Positions 26,487-33,235 of a stretch of 57,221 nt of DNA are shown here, piece by piece. The notes under the pieces are model-generated. The model saw only the letters and a list, made by a program, of their open reading frames with translations. It was not told where the DNA came from and made no database searches. The stretch is from Pseudomonadota bacterium (lineage in GTDB: Bacteria; Pseudomonadota; Alphaproteobacteria; Acetobacterales; Acetobacteraceae), in contig JAJZES010000014.1 in NCBI GenBank assembly GCA_021845985.1, forward strand, positions 1-57,221. The letters are read 5' to 3'. Every line of letters begins with the position of its first letter. Positions within the stretch are counted from its first letter, which is position 1. The position numbers and the translations under genes are program-made.

Positions 26487-27303
26487 AGGCGGGCGCCGGC
26501 GCGGCCAGACGGTGGTGCGACAGGTCGTGCAGCGTCGCCGCCGCGCCGCAGGCCGGACAGGCCGGATCGCGGCGCAGCCGGATGGTGCGGAAGCGCATCG
26601 CCAGCGCGTCCCAGATCAGCAGCCGCCCGGCCAGCGTGTCGCCGATGCCGAGCACTTCCTTCAGCACTTCGGTCGCCTGCAGCGTGCCCATGACGCCGGT
26701 GACGGCGCCGAGCACGCCGGCCTCGCCGCAGCTCTGCACCAGCCCGGCCGGCGGCGGTTCGGGGTAAAGGCAGCGGTAACAGGGCAGATCGCCGGCGGCA
26801 TGCGGCTTGAAGGTGGCGAGCTGACCCTCGAAGCGCAGCACCGCGGCGGACACCAGTGTCCGGCGGGCCAGCACGCAGGCATCCGACAGCAGGAACCGGG
26901 TGGCGAAATTGTCGGTGCCGTCGCAGACGATGTCATAGGCCGAGACCAGCGCCAGCGCGTTGTCGGGGTCGAGCCGGGTGGGGTGGGTGACGAGGCTGAT
27001 GCCGGGGTTGATGGCGCGGGCGGCGTCGGCGGCGCTGTCGGCCTTGGCGCGGCCGAGATCGGCGGTGCGGTGGGCGATCTGCCGCTGCAGATTGGACAGC
27101 TCGACATGGTCGTCATCGACCACGCCGATGGTGCCGATGCCGGCCGCGGCGAGGTAAAGCAGCAGCGGGCTGCCCAGACCGCCGGCGCCGACCACCAGCA
27201 CCCGCGCCGCCCGCAGCCGCGCCTGCCCGGTGCCGCCGACCTCGCCGAGCAGGATGTGGCGGGAGTAGCGGGTGATGTCTTCGTCGCTGAAGTCGAGGTC
27301 CAT
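26476..27303 (-). CDS. moeB: HesA/MoeB/ThiF family adenylyltransferase
   Basis: The 275-residue protein is an E1-like enzyme. It has the ATP loop VLVVGAGGLGSPLLLYLAAAG (about 34-54), DDDHVELSNLQRQIAH, and the adenylation region DIVCDGTDNFATRFLLSD. Two zinc-binding pairs, CYRC near 175 and CPAC near 249, are present. It would activate the C-terminal glycine of MoaD or ThiS for sulfur transfer. No C-terminal rhodanese domain is present. The carrier protein is not adjacent, so MoeB versus ThiF function is not settled. Confidence 0.92.
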   Translation of the reverse strand: MDLDFSDEDITRYSRHILLGEVGGTGQARLRAARVLVVGAGGLGSPLLLYLAAAGIGTIGVVDDDHVELSNLQRQIAHRTADLGRAKADSAADAARAINPGISLVTHPTRLDPDNALALVSAYDIVCDGTDNFATRFLLSDACVLARRTLVSAAVLRFEGQLATFKPHAAGDLPCYRCLYPEPPPAGLVQSCGEAGVLGAVTGVMGTLQATEVLKEVLGIGDTLAGRLLIWDALAMRFRTIRLRRDPACPACGAAATLHDLSHHRLAAPAPACAV

Positions 27304-27345
27304 GCCGGCACTATGGAACGGCCCGACCCGATCAGGAAAGCCGGA

Positions 27346-27777
27346 TCAGGCAAGCCGGCGCAGCCCTGCGCGCAGCGCATCGGCGTCGCCGAGCTCGTGT
27401 TCGACCGCATCATGCGTCGCCTGCCAGACCGGCACCGCCGCGGTCAGCAGCGTCACCCCCGCCGCGGTCAGCGCCAGCCGACGGCTGCGCCGGTCGGCTT
27501 GGTCCGCCGCCACCTGCACCAGCCCGCGCCGCCGCAGCGGTTTCAGCGCCGCGGTCAGCGTGGTGCGGTCCATCGCCAGCAGCGCCGCGACCGCCCCCAT
27601 CGGCGGCGGTTCCGGCCGGTTGAGCGACATCAGCAGCGAAAACTGCCCGCTGGTCAGCCCGAGCGGCCGCAGCGCCGTATCGAAGCGCCGCGCCAGCGCC
27701 CGTGCGGCACGCTGGGCATGCAGACAGAGGCAGGTGTCGCGGACCAGCAGGGTGGTGGCGAAGGAGAGTTTTGACAT
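27346..27777 (-). CDS. MarR family transcriptional regulator
   Basis: The 143-residue protein has a MarR fold: LGLTSGQFSLLMSLNRPEPP, ALLAMDRTTLTAALKPLRRR as the recognition region and RRSRRLALTAAGV in the wing. The N-terminus has two nearby cysteines (DTCLCLHA), which might sense oxidants or electrophiles. It is divergent from a VOC/glyoxalase gene, with a perfect palindrome in the 62-base gap, so it probably represses both. Confidence 0.9.
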   Translation of the reverse strand: MSKLSFATTLLVRDTCLCLHAQRAARALARRFDTALRPLGLTSGQFSLLMSLNRPEPPPMGAVAALLAMDRTTLTAALKPLRRRGLVQVAADQADRRSRRLALTAAGVTLLTAAVPVWQATHDAVEHELGDADALRAGLRRLA

Positions 27778-27788
27778 TGTCGTATTAT

Positions 27789-27800
27789 GTTGATATCAAC
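27789..27800. promoter_or_regulatory. Palindromic operator GTTGATATCAAC between marR and VOC genes
   Basis: A perfect 12-base palindrome lies 11 bases upstream of the MarR start in an AT-rich 62-base divergent gap (TATTATGTTGATATCAAC). Size and composition fit a MarR-dimer operator, and its position would block transcription of one or both genes. It is seen directly; the function is inferred. Confidence 0.7.
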
Positions 27801-27839
27801 TTCCCAAAGGGCAAGGCGCATTCCGCCTGAGGACAGAAA

Positions 27840-28613
27840 ATGTCGGGAATCCAGGGGAAAATCGTCTGGTGCGAGCTGATGACCAGCGACCTTGACGGGG
27901 CGATGGCCTTCTATGACGCCGTCATCGGCTGGCGCCTGCGCGACTCCGGCATGCCCGATCGGCGCTACATGCTGGTCAGCGCCGGCGAGGTGCAGATGGC
28001 CGGCATGATGGAGATGCCGCCGGCGGCGCGGGCCGGCGGCATGCGGCCGGCATGGTTCGGCTATATCTGGGCCGACGATGTCGATGCCGCCGCGGCGCAG
28101 GTCGCGGCGCAGGGCGGCGTCGTCCACAGCCCACCCGCCGACATTCCCTGCGTCGGCCGTTTCGCGATGGTGGCCGATCCGCAGGGCGCCGCCTTCGTGC
28201 TGTTCCGCGGCGCCGATGCCGGAGCCGGGATGCCGCCCGCCGGCGCCACGCCCGGGCGCATCGGCTGGCACGAATTGCTTGCCGCCGACCAGCAGGCGGC
28301 CTTCGCCTTCTATGCCGGGCTGTTCGGCTGGACCAAATCGGAGGCGATCGACCTCGGCGCGATGGGCGTCTATCAGCTTTTTGCCATTGATGGCATGACC
28401 GTCGGCGGCATGATGACGCATCAGGATCCGGCGCAGCGTCCGTGCTGGCGCTATTATATCAATGTCGAAGCCGCCGACGCGACGGTGGCGCGGATCAGGG
28501 AGGCCGGCGGGCAGGTGCTGCTTGAGCCACATCAGGTGCCCGGAGGAAGCTGGATCGTGCAGGGGCGTGATCCGCAGGGGGCGACGTTCGCCGTGGTGGC
28601 GCCGCAGCGATGA
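27840..28613 (+). CDS. VOC family protein with two glyoxalase-like domains
   Basis: The 257-residue protein has tandem vicinal-oxygen-chelate domains, about 5-120 (KIVWCELMTSDLDGAMAFYD) and 132-255 (RIGWHELLAADQQAAFAFYA). Each ends in a beta strand with RDPQGATFAVV or ADPQGAAFVLF. The family includes glyoxalases, dioxygenases and resistance proteins, and the substrate cannot be read from sequence. It is divergent from a MarR repressor and followed five bases later by a LysE-type exporter, suggesting a detoxification unit. Confidence 0.9.
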   Translation: MSGIQGKIVWCELMTSDLDGAMAFYDAVIGWRLRDSGMPDRRYMLVSAGEVQMAGMMEMPPAARAGGMRPAWFGYIWADDVDAAAAQVAAQGGVVHSPPADIPCVGRFAMVADPQGAAFVLFRGADAGAGMPPAGATPGRIGWHELLAADQQAAFAFYAGLFGWTKSEAIDLGAMGVYQLFAIDGMTVGGMMTHQDPAQRPCWRYYINVEAADATVARIREAGGQVLLEPHQVPGGSWIVQGRDPQGATFAVVAPQR

Positions 28614-28617
28614 CCGG

Positions 28618-29229
28618 ATGACCGCCGGCACCCTCGCCTGGCTGCTGTCGGCCGCCACCTTCGCCGTCGCCATGTCGGCGACGCCGGGGCCGAACAACGC
28701 GATGGTGGCGGCATCCGGCGCCAATTTCGGCTTTGCCCGCACGCTGCCGCACATGGCCGGCGTGACCGTCGGCTTTCCCGCCATGCTGGTGGCGGTGGCG
28801 CTCGGCGCCGGCGACCTGATGCGCGCCGCGCCGATGCTGCATGGGGCGTTGAAATGGATTGGCGTCGCCTATCTGCTGTGGCTCGCCGGCCGCATCGCCA
28901 CGGCGCGGCCGGCGGTCGCCGCGGCCGGGTCGCGGGCGCGGCCGTTCACCTTCGCCCAGGCGGCGCTGTTCCAATGGGTCAACCCGAAGGCATGGATCAT
29001 CGCCCTCGGCGCCGTCGCCACCTACACCACGACGCGCTGGATGGTGGTGCAATCGCTGCTGCTGGCGGTGTTGTTCGTGCTGGTCACGCTGCCGGCGCTG
29101 GCGTTTTGGACGATGACCGGGGTGGGCGCGGCGCGCCTGCTGCGCAGCGAGCGGGCGCTGCGGACGTTCAACAGGGTGATGGCGGGGCTGCTGGTGCTGT
29201 CGCTGCTGCCGCTGCTGCGGGAGTTTTGA
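28618..29229 (+). CDS. LysE/RhtB family exporter
   Basis: The 203-residue inner-membrane protein has six hydrophobic segments and the LysE hallmarks MSATPGPNNAMVAASGANFG near residue 22 and AALFQWVNPKAWIIALGAVA near 120. Members export amino acids or other small metabolites. Its ATG lies four bases after the VOC stop, so the two are co-transcribed under the putative MarR operator. Confidence 0.92.
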   Translation: MTAGTLAWLLSAATFAVAMSATPGPNNAMVAASGANFGFARTLPHMAGVTVGFPAMLVAVALGAGDLMRAAPMLHGALKWIGVAYLLWLAGRIATARPAVAAAGSRARPFTFAQAALFQWVNPKAWIIALGAVATYTTTRWMVVQSLLLAVLFVLVTLPALAFWTMTGVGAARLLRSERALRTFNRVMAGLLVLSLLPLLREF

Positions 29230-29298
29230 CCGCCGGAGCGCGTCCTGCGGGGCGGCGGCGCATTGCCGCGCCGCTGCCATCGCGTCCACAACCGCGCG

Positions 29299-30462
29299 AT
29301 GAGCCGAGCGACCCGCGTTGCCACCCGTATCGCCTTTTTCGTCGCCGGGATCGGCACCGCCGCCTGGGCGCCGCTGGTGCCCTATGCGGGGCAGCGCGTC
29401 GGTGCCGATGCGGGCCTGCTGGGGCTGCTGCTGCTGTGTCTCGGCATCGGCTCGCTGGTGACCATGCCGCTGTCGGGCGCGCTGGCGGCGCGCTTTGGCT
29501 GCCGGCGCGTCATCACCGTCGCCGGGGTCGCCATCTGCGCCATCCTGCCGCTGCTCGCCGTTACCGCCAGCCTGCCGACACTGGCAGCGTCGCTGCTGGC
29601 GTTCGGCGCCGCGGTCGGCGCCATCGACATCGCCATCAACGTCCAGGCGGTGATCGTCGAGCGCGCTGATGGGCGGGCGCTGATGTCGGGCTTTCACGGC
29701 ATGTTCAGCGTCGGCGGCATCGCCGGGTCGGGTGGCGTCGGGCTGCTGCTGTGGGCGGGGGCGACGCCGCTGGCCGCCACCTTGGCGGTTGGCGTGGTGA
29801 TCCTGCTGCTGCTGGCCGTGGCCGGGCGGCATCTGCTGCCAACCGGCGGGGCGGGCGGGGCGCCGTCCCTGGCGCTGCCCCGCGGCATCGTGCTGCTGAT
29901 CGGCGCACTGTGTTTCATCGCCTTCCTCGCCGAGGGCGCCATGCTCGACTGGAGTGCGGTGTTTCTGACAACGCTGCGCAGCGTGCCGGCTGCGCAGGCC
30001 GGGGTCGGCTATGCGCTGTTTGCCGCGGCGATGACCGCCGGGCGGCTCGGCGGCGACCGGCTGGTGCAGGCGCTGGGCGGGCGGCGGGTGCTGCTGGGCG
30101 GCGCCGGCTGTGCCGCGTGCGGCCTGACGCTGGCGGTCGCGGTGCCGTCGGCGCCGGCGGCGCTGGGCGGATTTCTGCTGGTCGGCGCCGGTGCCGCGAA
30201 CATCGTGCCGGTGCTCTATTCGGGGCTGGGGCGGCAGCGCGTGATGGCCCCGAACCTCGCCGTCGCCGGCGTCACCACGCTCGGCTATGCCGGCATTCTG
30301 GCCGGCCCGGCGCTGATCGGCGGCATTGCCCGTTGGGCCGGCCTGAGCACGGCGTTCCTGGTCGTTGCGGCGATGCTGCTGGTGGTCGCGGCGAATTGCC
30401 GCGTGGCGGGGCAACCGGCGGCGGCGTCCCGGCCGGCCGGTGCCGGGGGGCGCCACCAATGA
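29299..30462 (+). CDS. MFS transporter (YbjJ-like)
   Basis: The 387-residue protein has twelve predicted helices. IAFFVAGIGTAAWAPLVPYA is the typical N-terminus of YbjJ-like major facilitator proteins; GALAARFGCRRVITVAG is the loop 2-3 motif and ALMSGFHGMFSVGGIAG another family mark. The start at 29299 is preferred over an in-frame ATG at 29263 because the first helix begins just after it. The last four bases overlap the vsr start (ATGA). The substrate is unknown. Confidence 0.9.
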   Translation: MSRATRVATRIAFFVAGIGTAAWAPLVPYAGQRVGADAGLLGLLLLCLGIGSLVTMPLSGALAARFGCRRVITVAGVAICAILPLLAVTASLPTLAASLLAFGAAVGAIDIAINVQAVIVERADGRALMSGFHGMFSVGGIAGSGGVGLLLWAGATPLAATLAVGVVILLLLAVAGRHLLPTGGAGGAPSLALPRGIVLLIGALCFIAFLAEGAMLDWSAVFLTTLRSVPAAQAGVGYALFAAAMTAGRLGGDRLVQALGGRRVLLGGAGCAACGLTLAVAVPSAPAALGGFLLVGAGAANIVPVLYSGLGRQRVMAPNLAVAGVTTLGYAGILAGPALIGGIARWAGLSTAFLVVAAMLLVVAANCRVAGQPAAASRPAGAGGRHQ

Positions 30463-30914
30463 CCCGAACGCCGCAGTCGCGATCCCGCCCGGATTTCGCC
30501 GATGTCAGCGCAGCCCGGCGGCGGAACATGGCGGCAATTCGCGGCAAGCACACCGGGCCGGAGCTGCTGGTGCGGCGTCTGGTGCATCGGATGGGGTACC
30601 GCTATCGCCTTCATGTTGCCGCGCTGCCCGGCTGCCCCGATCTCGTCTTGCCCCGCCACCGTAAGGTGATCGAGATTCGCGGCTGCTTCTGGCACCGTCA
30701 TCCGGGTTGCCTGCGGGCCGCGAGGCCGTGCACACGCGCTGACTTTTGGGCGGCCAAGTTTGCCGCAACCGTGGCCAGGGACCGCGGCAACCTTGCCGCG
30801 CTCGAGGCGGGCGGCTGGTCGGTGCTGATCCTGTGGGAATGTGAGATCTCGGATCGGACTCTCGGCCCGCGGCTGCACCGGTTCCTTGGCACGTCCGCGG
30901 CGGAACGGCGGTGA
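30459..30914 (+). CDS. vsr: Very short patch repair endonuclease
   Basis: The 151-residue protein matches Vsr: SAARRRNMAAIRGKHTGPEL at the N-terminus, Asp61 in PGCPDLVL as the catalytic Asp, VIEIRGCFWHRHPGC supplying His and Cys zinc or active-site residues, and GWSVLILWECEI near the end. Vsr nicks T:G mismatches made when 5-methylcytosine deaminates, so it usually accompanies C5-methyltransferases. One lies 80 bases downstream. The gene overlaps the upstream MFS stop by four bases. GC content falls from here through the restriction gene, a sign of transfer. Confidence 0.94.
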   Translation: MTRTPQSRSRPDFADVSAARRRNMAAIRGKHTGPELLVRRLVHRMGYRYRLHVAALPGCPDLVLPRHRKVIEIRGCFWHRHPGCLRAARPCTRADFWAAKFAATVARDRGNLAALEAGGWSVLILWECEISDRTLGPRLHRFLGTSAAERR

Positions 30915-30993
30915 GGGATTCCGCGCCGGCCCGACGGTTGATAGCATGCCGCCGGGCTGGCGGCCGGCGATCAGGCGTGCCAGGGGGACCGGT

Positions 30994-32472
30994 ATGGACA
31001 GCTCGACAAGGCGCGCGGTTGCCGACCCCGCACTGACACGCAGGCTTGCCAGGCTGGCGAGCGGCGGCAAGCCGCGGATGCTGGATTTGTTCTCCGGCGC
31101 CGGCGGCATCTCTCTCGGGTTCCATAAGGCAGGGTTCGACATTGTCGGCGCGCTGGAAATCGAGACCCTGCCAGCGCTGACCCACGCGATGAACTTTCAC
31201 GGCGGCTGTCGCGAGCTGACGGCTCTGCATGCCCGGCCGCGTGACATGACCCGTGTTGAGCCGGACGAACTGGCCGAAGAACTCGGCCTTGGACCGATCG
31301 CCGACGCGGTCGATGTAATCGTCGGCGGGCCGCCCTGTCAGGCGTACGCCCGTGTCGGCCGAGCTAAGTTACGAGAAGTTGCTGATCACCCCGAAGCCTA
31401 CAAGGTAGACCCACGCGGCAACCTGTTCCTCCGCTATCTGGCCTATGTGCGGTCTTTCAGGCCGCTGGCGCTGCTGATGGAGAACGTACCCGACATTCTC
31501 CATTACGGCGGTCACAACGTCGTCGAGGAAATGGTCGAGGCGCTCGATGATCTCGGCTACGCCGCCCGCTACAGCCTGATCAACAGTGCTTTTCATGGGG
31601 TTCCACAAATGCGCGACAGGGTATTTCTTGTCGCCTTCCGGCGTGAACTGCATGTCAGACCGGAGCTTCCGCGCGCGATACATCACATGGTCTTGCCATC
31701 CGGCTATGCGGGGACCAGGGCCGTTGCACTGCGCTATGTCGATCTTCTTGGCGGGGCCGGCTACCAGCAGCCGGACCTGGGAGATGAGAGCCTGCCAGGG
31801 CCAGTGACCGCGAAAGAAGCGATCGGCGATTTGCCGCCGATTCTGGGAACCAGCGTCAAGCGCGGCGCGCGCCGCTTCACCAAACTGGCGGGCTATCGCT
31901 CCGGCCATGGTGTCACCCGGTATCAGGCGGCAATGCGGACATGGAGGGGCTTCGAGTCCAAAGGCGGCGTCAGCGATCATGTGATTCGCTATTTGCCCCG
32001 TGACCACCTTGTCTTTGCCGAAATGCGGCCGGGCGCCGAATACCCCGAGGCCCACGCGACTGCGTTGCGGATTGCCCAGCTTGAGGCGAGGAAGCAGGGA
32101 ATCCCAGAAGGCACCAAGGCCTTTGAGAGACTCAGTGCCAGCATCGTGCCGCCGTACGACGTGTCCAAGTTTCCCAACCGGTGGTGGAAGCTGCGGCCGG
32201 ACTATCCGGTCCGCACGCTGATGGCCCACATCGGCAAAGACACCTATTCACATATTCACTGGGACGCCAGGCAGGCCCGCACGATTTCGGTGCGCGAGGC
32301 GGCGCGGCTGCAATCATTTCCTGATGGGTTTCTCTTTGAAGGAGCGATGAACGCGGCCTTTCGGCAGATTGGCAATGCCGTGCCGCCGCTGCTGGCGGCG
32401 CGACTCGCCGAACTCATACACGATGGGCTGATCGCTTCCGCCGCACGGCTTGCCCCTGCCTTGGTCGGCTGA
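30994..32472 (+). CDS. dcm: DNA (cytosine-5) methyltransferase
   Basis: The 492-residue protein has the full C5-methyltransferase set: motif I Asp31-LFSGAGGISLGF, motif IV GGPPCQAYA with catalytic Cys115, motif VI Glu163 in ENVPD, motif VIII QMRDRV (Gln205, Arg207, Arg209), motif IX VREAARLQSFPDGF and motif X QIGNAVPP. The long segment at about 250-440 is the target recognition domain. Its site cannot be predicted here. The ATG at 30994 follows CAGGGGG; an in-frame ATG at 30946 is possible. It lies between vsr and a convergent putative restriction gene, three bases from the latter's end. Confidence 0.95.
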   Translation: MDSSTRRAVADPALTRRLARLASGGKPRMLDLFSGAGGISLGFHKAGFDIVGALEIETLPALTHAMNFHGGCRELTALHARPRDMTRVEPDELAEELGLGPIADAVDVIVGGPPCQAYARVGRAKLREVADHPEAYKVDPRGNLFLRYLAYVRSFRPLALLMENVPDILHYGGHNVVEEMVEALDDLGYAARYSLINSAFHGVPQMRDRVFLVAFRRELHVRPELPRAIHHMVLPSGYAGTRAVALRYVDLLGGAGYQQPDLGDESLPGPVTAKEAIGDLPPILGTSVKRGARRFTKLAGYRSGHGVTRYQAAMRTWRGFESKGGVSDHVIRYLPRDHLVFAEMRPGAEYPEAHATALRIAQLEARKQGIPEGTKAFERLSASIVPPYDVSKFPNRWWKLRPDYPVRTLMAHIGKDTYSHIHWDARQARTISVREAARLQSFPDGFLFEGAMNAAFRQIGNAVPPLLAARLAELIHDGLIASAARLAPALVG

Positions 32473-32475
32473 GGC

Positions 32476-33141
32476 TTACTCTTCCGGCCGTTCGACGTAT
32501 ATTTCAGGCCCCCATGTCATGGCTGATGTTGCAACGGAGAATCCATCGACGCGAACTCCGTCGGGCATGCAGGCCTGGTGAATGACCTTCAGTTGCTGCG
32601 CCAATGGGCGGATGTCGGCTGACACGCGCAGTCTCCCGCCGTCCTCGTTCAGGTCGAACACACGGTAGATCTGGTATGGCGTTGACCCGGACGCCTCGAT
32701 GATCTCGGACAGCGAGATGTGGACAACATTGCCAAATGGTCCCCGGGTACTCTTCACGTCGATCAGCGTGCGTTCGCCGGTGAGGTCCACTGTTTGGAAG
32801 TCGTATGGCGCAATTGCGTTGGCCGCAGAGACCCAGGAAAAGCCGGTGATCTCGCCCGCCTCAGTCCGCGCCGCCAGATAGCCATTGACCAGCCCTTCGC
32901 CGTCTTCACCGGTGCGTTCGGCGTTGAGCCTGGCCTTTGCCAGATCGAGCGGCGAGACGGTCCGGTTGGCGTTGTTGGTCATCGCCGCGACCGGGGCGAG
33001 GGATGGGTAGAGCCGACCGGTCAGCACGTCGGCATTCAGGTTGATGCTTTTCTGATGGCCCGCGCCAATGGTCCGAAACACGCCCTTGAAAAGCGTGCAG
33101 TCGCTGGCCGTCAGCCGCTTGATGGCGAGTCGATCAGGCAT
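32476..33141 (-). CDS. Putative restriction endonuclease, DUF3883/PD-(D/E)XK type
   Basis: The 221-residue protein has a C-terminal DUF3883 (NOV-C-like) nuclease fold: helix GEDGEGLVNGYLA with Glu82, Asp114 in APYDF, then LIDVKST with Asp128 and Lys130 as the (D/E)xK element. HISLSEI and STPYQIYRVFDL follow, typical of the family. Placement end-to-end with a C5-methyltransferase and vsr supports a type II restriction role. The ATG at 33141 has an ideal AAGGA seven bases upstream, supplied by the last unit of a 9-bp tandem repeat. A longer frame from 33261 would translate the repeat as DSK units but lacks a ribosome-binding site and overlaps the glycosidase gene. Confidence 0.8.
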   Translation of the reverse strand: MPDRLAIKRLTASDCTLFKGVFRTIGAGHQKSINLNADVLTGRLYPSLAPVAAMTNNANRTVSPLDLAKARLNAERTGEDGEGLVNGYLAARTEAGEITGFSWVSAANAIAPYDFQTVDLTGERTLIDVKSTRGPFGNVVHISLSEIIEASGSTPYQIYRVFDLNEDGGRLRVSADIRPLAQQLKVIHQACMPDGVRVDGFSVATSAMTWGPEIYVERPEE

Positions 33142-33145
33142 GCCG

Positions 33146-33205
33146 CTGTCCTTGCTGTCCTTGCTGTCCTTGCTGTCCTTGCTGTCCTTGCTGTCCTTGC
33201 TGTCC
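33146..33205. repeat. 9-bp tandem repeat carrying Shine-Dalgarno cores
   Basis: The unit CTGTCCTTG occurs six times plus six bases of a seventh. On the coding (minus) strand it reads CAAGGACAG, so each full copy has an AAGGA core, the nearest spaced seven bases from the restriction gene's ATG. Copies are perfect, which indicates recent expansion. Unit length is a multiple of three, so changes would not shift frame in the longer alternative product. Confidence 0.95.
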
Positions 33206-33235
33206 TGCCGGATGGCCGGGCCGGGTGCGCGCCGG

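Noticed and set aside
33146-33205. CRISPR array
   Set aside because: Units are nine bases and directly abutting, with no spacers and no cas genes.
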